From NCBI GenBank assembly GCA_003332265.1, contig QPGA01000002.1, positions 77,150 through 141,149 on the forward strand: DNA of 64,000 nt. The letters run 5' to 3'. Under the pieces are notes generated by a model. The model saw only the letters and a list, made by a program, of their open reading frames with translations. It searched no databases and was not told the origin of the DNA. A program made the position numbers and the translations under genes. The stretch is from Candidatus Accumulibacter meliphilus (lineage in GTDB: Bacteria > Pseudomonadota > Gammaproteobacteria > Burkholderiales > Rhodocyclaceae). Below are positions 46,928 through 55,361 of this stretch, one piece after another. Position 1 is the stretch's first letter, and each line of letters starts with the position of its first letter.

Positions 46928-48187
46928 ATGTCTCAGTATCTATCACCCGGTGTCCATGTTGAAGAAGTGCCCTCGGCGATCAAGGCCATCGCCGGGGTGA
47001 GCACCAGCACGGCGGCTTTCATCGGCGTCGTGCCAGACACAATTTATCAGGTGGCCAAGGACCCGGAGGCGGCGCCGGGAATGACCAAGTTCGTAGACTT
47101 CAGTTTGCCGACAGCGGCCGGAACGCCCATGCTGATCACCAGCTGGACGCAATTCACCAGGGCTTTCGGCGATCTGATCGGCAGCGAGGCGGCAGCAGCC
47201 ACTGCAGACCCCAGCCCGGCGATCGACGCGGGTCATCAGCATCTCGCGCATGCGGTCTATGGCTTCTTCAACAACGGCGGTAGCCGCTGCTACGTGGTTC
47301 GGATTCTCGCCGCGGCCGACCTTGATAATGCCCTCAAGGCTTTTGCGGCAATCGATGAAATCGCCCTTGTTGCGGCGCCCGGTCTCACCGATGAGGCAAG
47401 CCGTGACAAGCTGGTGACGCACTGCGTCAGCACATCCGACCGGTTTGCGATCCTCGATGGACCCGAGAGCGTCAGCGATTTGACGACGCTGACGCGGATT
47501 GCCGCGGACGCCAATCCGGGTGTGATGCCCAGGAAGACCGATTACGCCGCCTGGTATTTCCCGTGGATCAGGGTTTTCGATCCGGCCACCAAGATGCAGT
47601 CCGCTGCCGGCGATGGCGCGATCGCCGTCCCGCCCAGCGGTCACCTGGCGGGAATCTACGCGCGGGTGGACAACCTGCGGGGGGTGCACAAAGCCCCGGG
47701 CAACGAAGCGATCTTCGGCGCGCTGGATGTCACGCAAGCTCTGAGCAAGGCCGAGCAGGACGGCTTGAATCCGAAAGGGGTCAATTGCATTCGCGTGCTC
47801 AACGACAATATTCTTGTCTGGGGAGCGCGGACCGTTGGCGGTGACGCCAACGCCGATTTGAAGTACATCAACGTGCGCCGTACCTTGCTGTTTCTCCGCG
47901 AGTCGATCGATGAAGGTCTGCAATGGGCGGTGTTCGAGCCAAACACGCCCGCACTGTGGCAGAAAATCAACCGCAACGTGACCGCCTTTCTCACCAACGT
48001 GTGGCGTTCCGGCGCGCTCTTCGGCAGCACGCCGCAGGAGGCTTTCTACGTCAGATGCGATGCCGAAACCAACCCGCCTGAATTGCGTGAGTTGGGCCAG
48101 GTGGTGACCGAGATCGGAGTATCGATCGTGCGGCCGGCGGAGTTCGTGATCTTCCGCATCAGCCAGTTCGTGGCCTCCACAAAGTAA
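46928..48187 (+). CDS. eCIS tail sheath protein 1
   Basis: A 419-residue contractile sheath protein. It opens SQYLSPGVHVEEVPSAIKAI, the N-terminal strand that links neighbouring subunits. It has AVYGFFNNGGSRCYVVRILA, GVHKAPGNEAI and GVNCIRVLNDNILVWGARTV. The C-terminal segment VVTEIGVSIVRPAEFVIFRI closes the handshake fold. A strong AAGGAG site precedes ATG 46928. It is followed after 12 bp by a shorter second sheath gene; two sheath paralogues are usual in Afp/PVC-type loci. Confidence 0.95.
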   Translation: MSQYLSPGVHVEEVPSAIKAIAGVSTSTAAFIGVVPDTIYQVAKDPEAAPGMTKFVDFSLPTAAGTPMLITSWTQFTRAFGDLIGSEAAAATADPSPAIDAGHQHLAHAVYGFFNNGGSRCYVVRILAAADLDNALKAFAAIDEIALVAAPGLTDEASRDKLVTHCVSTSDRFAILDGPESVSDLTTLTRIAADANPGVMPRKTDYAAWYFPWIRVFDPATKMQSAAGDGAIAVPPSGHLAGIYARVDNLRGVHKAPGNEAIFGALDVTQALSKAEQDGLNPKGVNCIRVLNDNILVWGARTVGGDANADLKYINVRRTLLFLRESIDEGLQWAVFEPNTPALWQKINRNVTAFLTNVWRSGALFGSTPQEAFYVRCDAETNPPELRELGQVVTEIGVSIVRPAEFVIFRISQFVASTK

Positions 48188-48199
48188 GCGCGTCCGACG

Positions 48200-49339
48200 G
48201 TGGCCAACTACCAGATTCCTGGCGTTTTTCGCCAGGACATCTTTCTCCGACCGGCAACTGGCTTGCCGACCGGCATCCCCGGTTTTGTCGGTTTGGCGGC
48301 GCTCCCCGGTCAGTCTTCTGCGACTCCGGTTCTGTTGCATCGCAAGGAGGAGCTGGTCAGCGCATTGCCCATCCCCTCCGAGAGCTATCTCGGCGCAGCG
48401 ATCACCGGCTTCTTCGAAAACGGTGGTAGCCGCTGTTATGTCGCACTTGGCGATCCCGCCGCCGGTCGGCCGGCTGCCCTGAAGGCGGCACTCGCCACGC
48501 TGGGACCACTGCGCGACCTCGATCTGGTCGCGATGCCGGACGCCGTACGGCCGGTCGACAGCACAGCCATCGACCCGGAAGAAATCAAGGACCTTCAACA
48601 AGCGCTGCTGCGGCACTGCGCGGAGCATGGCGATCGCCTGGCGATTCTCGATGCGCCGCGCAACAGTTCGCCGGACAGTGTGCTTGCGCAGCGCAAACGG
48701 CTCACTCAAGGACAGGCGGAACCGCTCAACGGAGCTTTGTACTACCCCTGGCTGCAGACAGCTCGTGAGCAATGGGTTCCACCCTGCGGCCATGTGGCCG
48801 GGATTTTTGCGCGAACGGATGCCCGGGGCGGAGTGTTCAAGGCGCCGGCCAACGAGGAAGTGCGCGATGCCCTGGATCTGGAAGTCGCGATTGACAATTC
48901 GTTGCAGGATCTCCTCAACCCGGAGGGCGTTAATTGCCTGCGTGCATTTCCGGGGCGCGGCATCCGCGTTTGGGGCGCGCGCACGCTGAACCGCGATCCT
49001 GCCTGGCGCTATATCAATGTCCGGCGGCTGTTCCTGACTGTCGGTCGCTGGGTCGACCGGAACATGAGCTGGGTGGCTTTCGAGCCGAATGATTCCGGTT
49101 TATGGCTACGAATTCAGCGTGAGTTGAATCCGTATCTGACCGGCTTGTGGCGGGCCGGCGCCTTGCAGGGAAAAACGCCGGCCGAAGGGTTCTACGTAAA
49201 ATGCGATGCCGACACCAATCCACCGGGGACTCGCGAGCCAGGAGAGGTGGTTACCGAAATTGGTCTGGCTGCCAGTGCGCCGGCTGAATTCGTCGTGGTG
49301 CGCATCATGCACCGGGCGGGTACAACGGCCACGGTCTGA
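48200..49339 (+). CDS. eCIS tail sheath protein 2
   Basis: A 379-residue paralogue of sheath 1, opening ANYQIPGVFRQDIFLRP and ending with REPGEVVTEIGLAASAPAEFVVV. It shares GFFENGGSRCYVALGDP, GGVFKAPANEEV, GVNCLRAFPGRGIRVWGART and the final strand pattern. It lacks part of the variable domain of sheath 1, so it is likely a baseplate-proximal or distal sheath ring, as for Afp3/Afp4. It starts with GTG and has no obvious Shine-Dalgarno, suggesting coupling to sheath 1. Confidence 0.92.
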   Translation: MANYQIPGVFRQDIFLRPATGLPTGIPGFVGLAALPGQSSATPVLLHRKEELVSALPIPSESYLGAAITGFFENGGSRCYVALGDPAAGRPAALKAALATLGPLRDLDLVAMPDAVRPVDSTAIDPEEIKDLQQALLRHCAEHGDRLAILDAPRNSSPDSVLAQRKRLTQGQAEPLNGALYYPWLQTAREQWVPPCGHVAGIFARTDARGGVFKAPANEEVRDALDLEVAIDNSLQDLLNPEGVNCLRAFPGRGIRVWGARTLNRDPAWRYINVRRLFLTVGRWVDRNMSWVAFEPNDSGLWLRIQRELNPYLTGLWRAGALQGKTPAEGFYVKCDADTNPPGTREPGEVVTEIGLAASAPAEFVVVRIMHRAGTTATV

Positions 49340-49399
49340 CTTGCCAGATCAAATGAGAGCTTGTCTGCCTTTTCACCGAACATAATCGAAGGAGCTTCC

Positions 49400-49834
49400 A
49401 TGCCTACCGGAACACGTACCGATCCCTATCGGGGCTTCAATTTCATGGTCGAAATCGATGGCATTACCCAGGCCGGCTTTCAGGAATGTGGCGGCCTGGA
49501 CGTGAGTACCGATCCCGTCGACTATCGTGAGGGGACCGATCCGCTGCATGTCCGCAAGCTGACCGGCCTGAACAAATACACCCTCGTTACGCTCAAGCGC
49601 GGCATTACCGATTCGGACGAACTGTGGAAGTGGCGCCAGACGGTCACCGACGGCAAAGCCGAACGAAGGAACGGCTCGATCATTCTGCTGGACGACACCG
49701 GAGCCGAGAAGCTGCGCTGGAATTTCGTCAATGCCTGGCCCTCGAAGTGGACCGGCCCGGCGTTCAACTCGACGAATAACGCGGTTGCCATTGAGGCGCT
49801 GGAAATCACGCACGAGGAGTTGAAGCGCGCCTAG
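49400..49834 (+). CDS. eCIS inner tube protein
   Basis: A 144-residue phage-tail-tube-like (gp19/Hcp-like) protein with TRTDPYRGFNFMVEIDGITQ, GFQECGGLDVSTDPVDYREG, WKWRQTVTDGKAERRNGSI and NAWPSKWTGPAFNSTNNAVA. It polymerises inside the sheath to form the cargo-carrying tube. The family opening follows an AAGGAG site closely, which fixes ATG 49400. About 140 bp without a supported gene follow before the tail assembly gene. Confidence 0.95.
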   Translation: MPTGTRTDPYRGFNFMVEIDGITQAGFQECGGLDVSTDPVDYREGTDPLHVRKLTGLNKYTLVTLKRGITDSDELWKWRQTVTDGKAERRNGSIILLDDTGAEKLRWNFVNAWPSKWTGPAFNSTNNAVAIEALEITHEELKRA

Positions 49835-49975
49835 GAAGCTATTGCGCTATTCCGGGTCCGACGCGGCTGCTTTTCAGGCCGGGGAGGGCGGCGATGTGGA
49901 CGCGCAGTGCGTCGCATGGAGAGTCTGCCACGCCGTCCGTAGCTACGATCGATTCTCGCTGAGACAGGAAAGAAG

Positions 49976-50353
49976 ATGTTGCAGACCGAATTCCCGTTCA
50001 CCCTGCCGATGGGCTATATCGACAGCGAAGGCAATCTGCATCAGGAAGGTGTGATGCGTCTGGCCACGGCTTTTGACGAAATCACACCGCTCAAGGATCC
50101 GCGGGTGCACAACAACCCGGCCTATCTGCTGATCATCCTGTTGTCACGGGTTATCACCCGCCTGGGAAGCCTCGAGCAAATCAATCCCAAGATCGTCGAG
50201 GGTTTTTTTGCCGCCGATCTTGGGTATTTACAGGATCTCTATCGTCGCCTCAACGACAGCGGTAGCAACCGGGTGCATACCCAGTGCCCGTACTGTGAGA
50301 AGGAATTCGAAGTGGAGTTGAGTGACCCGGGGGAGTCTGGCGCTACCCCATAG
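49976..50353 (+). CDS. eCIS tail assembly protein (frame-0 product; carries -1 frameshift site)
   Basis: A 125-residue protein with TEFPFTLPMGYIDSEGNLHQ, GVMRLATAFDEI, DPRVHNNPAYLLIILLSRVI and a C-terminal Cys pair (TQCPYCEKEF). It is the eCIS counterpart of phage tail assembly chaperone G. The TAG stop at 50351-50353 follows a tail VELSDPGESGATP. Near the 3' end the frame-0 codons gac-ccg-ggg-gag contain C-CCG-GGG at 50326-50332, a -1 slippery heptamer. Slipping there would replace the tail by GGVWRYPIERLYEEV and extend the protein to 50505. AGGAAAGAAG precedes ATG 49976. Confidence 0.85.
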   Translation: MLQTEFPFTLPMGYIDSEGNLHQEGVMRLATAFDEITPLKDPRVHNNPAYLLIILLSRVITRLGSLEQINPKIVEGFFAADLGYLQDLYRRLNDSGSNRVHTQCPYCEKEFEVELSDPGESGATP

Positions 50354-50376
50354 AGCGGCTCTATGAAGAGGTAGCG
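50326..50376 (+). promoter_or_regulatory. Programmed -1 ribosomal frameshift signal
   Basis: The slippery heptamer CCCGGGG (50326-50332) is in the X_XXY_YYZ register of the tail assembly gene. An 8-nt spacer (50333-50340) follows. Then comes a nested perfect stem-loop: outer stem cgctacc (50341-50347) with ggtagcg (50370-50376), inner stem catagag (50349-50355) with ctctatg (50359-50365), and loop cgg. The frame-0 stop lies inside the inner stem. Seen directly in sequence; function is inferred from the lambda G/GT analogy. Confidence 0.75.
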
Positions 50377-50505
50377 TACATCGGATTTCATTTTCACTGG
50401 CCGCAGCAAGAGATCATGGATTTCGATCATCTGGAACGGCGCCGCTGGGTGTTGGAGATTGCCAGGATCAATCGGCGTTTGAACGAGCAGTCCGAGACCG
50501 GGTAA
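50326..50505 (+). CDS. DUF6760-like extension, expressed only by -1 frameshift from the tail assembly gene
   Basis: In the -1 frame, codons from 50326 encode PGGVWRYPIERLYEEV, then AYIGFHFHWPQQEIMDF and HLERRRWVLEIARINRRLNE, ending at TAA 50503-50505: 59 sense codons. This matches the small eCIS protein family I know as DUF6760 (pattern YPLERLYEEVAFI...HFHW...RRRWVEEIARIN). A TGA at 50323-50325 closes the frame just upstream. The first in-frame ATG/GTG/TTG is ATG 50416, after the conserved core. Independent initiation therefore cannot yield the family's full product. It should be the C-terminal half of a G-T-like fusion, and is easily missed by gene callers. Confidence 0.78.
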   Translation, partial: PGGVWRYPIERLYEEVAYIGFHFHWPQQEIMDFDHLERRRWVLEIARINRRLNEQSETG

Positions 50506-50520
50506 CGAGGAGCAAGCGAT

Positions 50521-51075
50521 ATGCCTGAACTGGGTTTGAACACCGCCTTCAGTGCGGCGAGCAACTTGTCGGGGGTGCGTGTCGATCCCTACCAGGCCTT
50601 CAATTTCCTCGTGGAGATCGAAGGGATTCTGGCCGGAGGCTTTTCGGAATGCAGTGGCCTGCAAGTGGAAACCGAAACGTTCGAGTACCGCGAAGGCGGC
50701 GTCAATGAGTACATGCACCGTTTTGCCGGACCGACCAGGTATCCACCGCTGCTGCTCAAACACGGCCTGACGCCAATCGACGGACTCTGGGGCTGGCATC
50801 AGGATGTCGTACAAGGCAGGATCAAACGCCGGAACGGCACCATCTACCTGCTGAACAAGCAGCGTATCCCGGTCATCTGGTGGAACTTCAGGGAGGCCTT
50901 CCCCTTCCGCTGGAGCGGGCCCTCGCTGGTGGCACATTCGGATCAGGTCGCCATTGAAAGCGTGGAACTCGCCCACCGAGGGCTCAGCCGGCCGAGACTG
51001 GCAAACGCCTTGGCTGGCGTCGTCGCCGAGCGCATTAGTGGCGGTTCGCTGACCGTTTCCGGGGGGCTTTTCTGA
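50521..51075 (+). CDS. Second eCIS tube-type protein (Afp5-like)
   Basis: A 184-residue tube-family protein: VRVDPYQAFNFLVEIEGILA, GGFSECSGLQVETETFEYRE, GVNEYMHRFAGPTRYP, WHQDVVQGRIKRRNGTI and WWNFREAFPFRWSGPS. It is longer than the main tube protein, with a C-terminal tail from about residue 150. In Afp-type systems the paralogue joins the tube to the spike/baseplate hub. It begins 15 bp after the frameshifted extension ends, and GAGGAG lies just upstream. Confidence 0.9.
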   Translation: MPELGLNTAFSAASNLSGVRVDPYQAFNFLVEIEGILAGGFSECSGLQVETETFEYREGGVNEYMHRFAGPTRYPPLLLKHGLTPIDGLWGWHQDVVQGRIKRRNGTIYLLNKQRIPVIWWNFREAFPFRWSGPSLVAHSDQVAIESVELAHRGLSRPRLANALAGVVAERISGGSLTVSGGLF

Positions 51076-51165
51076 TGCCTGTTCGGGCAATGACTGCGGA
51101 AAATCCATTGGCACCAGGACGGCTGCCCGACAGTCGCTACAAGCCAGCAGCGAGGAGAACTCGGG

Positions 51166-52959
51166 ATGATTGACGTGCGCTGGCCGCAGCAGCGTTACAC
51201 CCGTGCTGTTGGCTGGGTCGGGCGGCGCCTTCCATTGCTACAGCGCTTGCTGGCGCGCAACGCCGACGGCGAGAGGCGGCCAATCGAAGGTGGCACTTTC
51301 GTTTACCGGACGGTACGCGCTGCACCGCGCAAAGTACCGAAAACCCATGTCCCGGCGGAGGCGCGCCTGCCAGCGACCTACCTCGCCCGGTCGATTCCGT
51401 TACCCTCCGTAGGAGGCGCTGGAAACGACCGGCCTACATCAGTGCCAAGCGTTCACGCAGCCGCTACCGGGTTCGATTCGAGCGTAAGGCCGCTGGCACT
51501 GGCGCGATCTACCGCCGTCGCACGGCCAGCCGAGCCGACCACGGTAGTTAGCGCTCATCGTGGTGGCGCAGATGATGCCGACACAGCTTCCGCTATTCCC
51601 CGTTCAGCCCTTGGCGCCAAGTCAACGGGCGCGGGCCCGGCGACAAGCGCTGCTCTTCGGCATGATGTACTGCCGTCGTCACGCCCATTTCCTCACGATA
51701 GGTTGCTTCCTGCCGACCCTTCTTCACCAGGCAGTAGTACGGCGACCGCCAGCGTGTTTCCCCGGCGTCTGGCACTGCGCGCGAGCAGCCCGCCTGGGGT
51801 AATCGATTTGCAGCGGTCAGCCCAGCACTACAGCCGTGCCGCCGGCTGGAGCGATTCATCGCTGCCATTGTTGAGCCGCCTGCTGAACCGTGGTCGTTCT
51901 GACAGCGATCTCGGGACTGGCGTCAGGGGTGGACGGGTGGCCGCTGCTGAGTCGTCGGCCAGGCCGGATAGCGTGACCATCGTGAGTGCCTTCGTTCCGC
52001 CGGCCGACCATGTTCTCTCGCTTGCCGCCAGTGTCGCGCCTGGGGAAGCACAGCAGTGGCAGGCAGGCGGCTCGCCTTCTCTGCTTCGGGTGACGGCGAC
52101 GGAGCCGCGAGGGGCCAGTGCTACCGTTGCCCGCTTTGCCGATCACCGGTCATCGGCAGCGCCGGAGACAGAATCCCCGGTCCAAGCGCCGCCGGTCCTG
52201 CGTGTCAGGCGGCGGGCAGTGCCGTCGGCGGACGCGGGCTCGATTCTGGCGGGAGAGGCAACGATACGGACCAAGCCGGTAGAGAGTACTCGCCAGAGTC
52301 CTGGTCATGCAGCCGAGGCGGGGGCGTTGGCTGCTGTCGTCTTCGGGAAAGCCCCCGCGAATCGGCGGGCGCCGACGGTATTGCCCGTTGCGCCAGCACC
52401 GCAGCCGCTGCTCCGCCGCAAGGCAATCGCTTCGTCCGCTTCGTCCTTGTCCTCCAGGGGTGAATTGCTTGCTGCGGCGATCACCGTCGGCGCTCCCGCG
52501 CCGACCGCCACCTTTGCCGTTCCCGAGGCAAGGCCGCCGGGGCGGTCGACTGGTTCCATGCGGCCGCCTGCAACGACATCGGAGAAGGTCGTCACCCAGC
52601 TCCTTCCCGTGATCCCGCAAAGAACGGCGCTAGCGTCAGCGGCTGCCAGCGCGCTTCCCGGTCTTGTCCTGCAAAGAAAAGGGTCTGCTTCGGCAGTGGC
52701 CCCGGCCGGCAATCGGGAAGCTCGCGCCGCGACGACAAGGACGGCGGTAGGCACGCATCACCCGGCACACGACGGCCCGCTTGCGCCCGGGGATAGCCGG
52801 CCGGCGAAGAGCCAGCCCGGAGCTCCTCGGGTCAACGGCAACACTCTTCCAGCGGCGGTGGCACTGGACTGGGAGCAACTGACTGCCGAGGTCAGCCGCC
52901 GCCTCCTGCGCCATATGAGCATCGAGCGCGAACGTCGAGGATGGAAACAATGGAATTAG
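51166..52959 (+). CDS. Large low-complexity eCIS protein, unknown function
   Basis: A 597-residue Ala/Pro/Ser/Arg-rich protein, mostly predicted disordered. A motif occurs twice: near residues 7-30 (QQRYTRAVGWVGRRLPLLQR) and near 217-243 (QHYSRAAGWSDSSLPLLSRL). A short C-terminal helix (LTAEVSRRLLRHMSIERERR) is ordered, and proteins at this position in other eCIS loci often end in a similar Arg-rich helix. GAGGAG precedes ATG 51166, so the start is well supported. It overlaps the LysM gene start by 10 bp. It lies between the Afp5-like and Afp7-like genes. A flexible linker, an adaptor or a cargo-related role is possible; none is shown. Confidence 0.7.
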   Translation: MIDVRWPQQRYTRAVGWVGRRLPLLQRLLARNADGERRPIEGGTFVYRTVRAAPRKVPKTHVPAEARLPATYLARSIPLPSVGGAGNDRPTSVPSVHAAATGFDSSVRPLALARSTAVARPAEPTTVVSAHRGGADDADTASAIPRSALGAKSTGAGPATSAALRHDVLPSSRPFPHDRLLPADPSSPGSSTATASVFPRRLALRASSPPGVIDLQRSAQHYSRAAGWSDSSLPLLSRLLNRGRSDSDLGTGVRGGRVAAAESSARPDSVTIVSAFVPPADHVLSLAASVAPGEAQQWQAGGSPSLLRVTATEPRGASATVARFADHRSSAAPETESPVQAPPVLRVRRRAVPSADAGSILAGEATIRTKPVESTRQSPGHAAEAGALAAVVFGKAPANRRAPTVLPVAPAPQPLLRRKAIASSASSLSSRGELLAAAITVGAPAPTATFAVPEARPPGRSTGSMRPPATTSEKVVTQLLPVIPQRTALASAAASALPGLVLQRKGSASAVAPAGNREARAATTRTAVGTHHPAHDGPLAPGDSRPAKSQPGAPRVNGNTLPAAVALDWEQLTAEVSRRLLRHMSIERERRGWKQWN

Positions 52960-53639
52960 CCAAGATCGAAGTCACGCCGCTCGACAACCGCGGTGGCCGC
53001 GTGGAAGGTAAGAAGTTCAAGGTGCTTTTCAATCCGAATAGCTACTCGATCACCAAGACCGTGGCGTGGAATTCCATCGGCTCGTCCGGTCCAGCCATCA
53101 CTCGCACCAACGGCAAGGTCAATGCACCGACCCTGTTCTTCGCCGGCGGCGGCAGCCGCTTGCTCAACCTCGAGCTGTTCTACGACGTCACCGAGCCGGT
53201 CAACGACGTCGCCAGCGATGACGTGCGCAAGGAAACCAACAAGGTCGTCGAACTGACGCGTATCCAGAAGGATCTGCAGCGCCCCCCGGCGGTCGAAATC
53301 GCCTGGGGCGCGGCGCCCCCGGCGCGTTCCGATTTTCCCTTTACCGGCGTAGTCAGCAACCTCGTCCAGCGCTTCACCCTTTTCAGCAGCGACGGCAGGC
53401 CCTTGCGCGCGACACTGACGATCACGGTCACCGAGTTCCTCGACCCGGTACTGGATCAGAGACAGACCGACCCCGAATTTACGACTCGCCGAATCAAGCG
53501 TGGCGACACCCTGAGCGCTATCGCCGCCGAGAACTATCGCGACCCGAGCCTGTGGCGAGTGATCGCCGAGGCCAATCAGCTGGACGATCCGCGCGATCTG
53601 CGCATCGGCCGGACGCTGACGATTCCGAAGCGCGGCTAG
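52950..53639 (+). CDS. LysM-containing baseplate hub protein (Afp7-like)
   Basis: A 229-residue protein. The N-terminal part (KFKVLFNPNSYSITKTVAWN; LNLELFYDVTEPVNDV) is the hub domain of gp53/Afp7-type proteins. A C-terminal LysM domain (about 180-228) has RRIKRGDTLSAIAAENYRDP and LRIGRTLTIPK. LysM here is a structural module that clamps the baseplate and tube. ATG 52950 is preferred to 52941 because GAGG at 52937-52940 is then 9 bp away. The start lies inside the end of the low-complexity gene. Confidence 0.9.
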   Translation: MELAKIEVTPLDNRGGRVEGKKFKVLFNPNSYSITKTVAWNSIGSSGPAITRTNGKVNAPTLFFAGGGSRLLNLELFYDVTEPVNDVASDDVRKETNKVVELTRIQKDLQRPPAVEIAWGAAPPARSDFPFTGVVSNLVQRFTLFSSDGRPLRATLTITVTEFLDPVLDQRQTDPEFTTRRIKRGDTLSAIAAENYRDPSLWRVIAEANQLDDPRDLRIGRTLTIPKRG

Positions 53640-53652
53640 GGGGAAACTGTCG

Positions 53653-54726
53653 ATGTCTGCCGCCACGCCGCGTAGCCCACTGGTTCCCGATTTCCAGATC
53701 GCGATCAACGGATCCCCCCTGTCCAAAGCGCTTGCGGTGCATGTCATCGCCGTCGAGGTCGACGACAGCGTCGAGCTGCCGAGCATGTTCGCCATCGAGC
53801 TCGCCGGATCGGAAAACGACGCACAGATCCTCGGCTGGATCGACGATCAGAAGTTGTTCGCCGTCGGGCAGGCGGTCGAAGTCTCGCTCGGTTATGTCGA
53901 CGATCTGGCCAGCCTGATCAAGGGCGAAATCACCGCGCTGGAACCCGAGTTTGCCGTCGACCGCTTGCCGCACGTGACGGTGCGTGGTTATGACCGCCGT
54001 CATCGACTGCAGCGGGGTTGCCAGGTGCGCACTTTCGTGCAGCAGAAAGACAGCGATATCGCCGCGCAAATCGCTCGTGAAGCCGGTTTGACCGCGCACA
54101 CCGACGACAGTCGTGTGGTCCATGAGTACGTCCTGCAGGCCAAGCAGAGCGATCTCGATTTTCTTCAGGAGCGCGCTCGGCTGATCGAATACGAGGTCCG
54201 CGTCGACGACCAGACGCTGTCTTTCCGGGCGGTCGCCAATGCCGCGAGTGAAATCATGACCCTGACCCTGAACGATGAGTTGCTGGAGTTCTATCCGCGC
54301 CTTTCTTTGGCTGGCCAGGTCAGCGAAGTTCAGGTGCGCGGCTGGAACGTCAGAGACAAGCAAGCGATCATCGCCCAGGCCCGGGTCGGCGCCGAAGTGT
54401 CCAGCATGGGTGGTCAGCAGAGTGGCGCGGCGCTGGCCAGGCGTGCCTTCGGCGCGGCGGTGGGAGTGCTCGACCGGCACCCGCCAGCGACCCAGGCCGA
54501 AGCTGACCAACTGGCCAAAGCACGCTTCAATCGTGCTGTCCTGGAACTGATCGAAGGCGAAGGTGCGTGCTTGGGTCGAACCGACTTGCGCGCCGGCAAG
54601 GTGATCAAGATCGCCGGGCTGGGGTCTCGCTTCAGCGGCCAATACTATGTCGTCTCTGCAACTCATGGCTATACATCACAACAGGGCTATCTGACCCGCT
54701 TCACCGTTCGGAGGAACGCGACGTGA
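53653..54726 (+). CDS. gpD-like spike hub protein (Afp8 N-terminal part)
   Basis: A 357-residue homologue of phage late-control protein D, the hub that holds the spike: PRSPLVPDFQIAINGSPLSK, VSLGYVDDLASLIKGEITALE, VRGYDRRHRLQRG and AREAGLTAHTDDSRVVHEYV. The C-terminal FSGQYYVVSATHGYTSQQGY is typical. Its stop overlaps the GTG of the gpV-like spike gene (GTGA). In VgrG proteins these two genes are fused, so this pair is the split form of a VgrG. Confidence 0.92.
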   Translation: MSAATPRSPLVPDFQIAINGSPLSKALAVHVIAVEVDDSVELPSMFAIELAGSENDAQILGWIDDQKLFAVGQAVEVSLGYVDDLASLIKGEITALEPEFAVDRLPHVTVRGYDRRHRLQRGCQVRTFVQQKDSDIAAQIAREAGLTAHTDDSRVVHEYVLQAKQSDLDFLQERARLIEYEVRVDDQTLSFRAVANAASEIMTLTLNDELLEFYPRLSLAGQVSEVQVRGWNVRDKQAIIAQARVGAEVSSMGGQQSGAALARRAFGAAVGVLDRHPPATQAEADQLAKARFNRAVLELIEGEGACLGRTDLRAGKVIKIAGLGSRFSGQYYVVSATHGYTSQQGYLTRFTVRRNAT

Positions 54727-55358
54727 GCTTCTTCAACCTGCTCGTCGAACGCGACGACACGGCGCGCATCAGCGGCGTCGTCGTCGGCGTGGTGACCAAC
54801 AACCAGGACCCTGAGGGCCTGGCGCGGGTCAAGGTCCGCTTCCCCTGGCTGAGCGCCGAGGATGAGAGTGCGTGGGCCCGGATGGCGACGCCGATGGCCG
54901 GAAACGATCGCGGCCTGTACTTTCTGCCCGAAGTGGACGACGAGGTCCTGGTCGCCTTCGAGCACGGCGACCTGCGCTTTCCCTATGTCCTCGGCGCTCT
55001 CTGGAACGGCAAGGACAAATCCCCCGCCGACAACGCCGACGGCAAGAATGCCTTGCGCGTGATCCGCTCGCGCAGTGGCCATCTCATTCGCCTGAATGAC
55101 GAGGACGGCGAGGAGAAGATCGAAATCATCGACAAGAGCGAGAAGAACAGCATCGTCTTCGATACCGCCAACAACACCATCACCATCAGCAGCGACAAGG
55201 ACATCAGCTTGTCGGCGCCGCAGGGCACGATCAGGCTCGACGCCCGGAAGGTGGAAATCAAATCGTCGACCGATGCCCAATTCGAGGCCGGAGCAGGCCT
55301 CGACGTGAAAGCCGGCGCGACGCTGAATATCAAGGGCGCTACCGTCAATATCAACTGA
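54723..55358 (+). CDS. gpV-like spike protein (baseplate assembly protein V)
   Basis: A 211-residue protein. An OB-fold-like start (ISGVVVGVVTNNQDPEGLAR; VKVRFPWLSAEDESAWAR) is followed by LPEVDDEVLVAFEHGDLRFP and FPYVLGALWNGKDKSP, classical in VgrG/gp5. The C-terminal repetitive beta-helix (NTITISSDKDISLSAPQGTI; VKAGATLNIKGATVNIN) forms the piercing spike. The GTG start at 54723 overlaps the gpD gene by 4 bp; an upstream frame to 54567 lies wholly inside gpD and is not used. A PAAR tip gene follows 3 bp later. Confidence 0.92.
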   Translation: MSFFNLLVERDDTARISGVVVGVVTNNQDPEGLARVKVRFPWLSAEDESAWARMATPMAGNDRGLYFLPEVDDEVLVAFEHGDLRFPYVLGALWNGKDKSPADNADGKNALRVIRSRSGHLIRLNDEDGEEKIEIIDKSEKNSIVFDTANNTITISSDKDISLSAPQGTIRLDARKVEIKSSTDAQFEAGAGLDVKAGATLNIKGATVNIN

Positions 55359-55361
55359 GCC

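Noticed and set aside
46943-48793. Minus-strand open frame of about 616 codons opposite both sheath genes
   Set aside because: Antisense to two well-supported sheath genes, with no recognisable domains.
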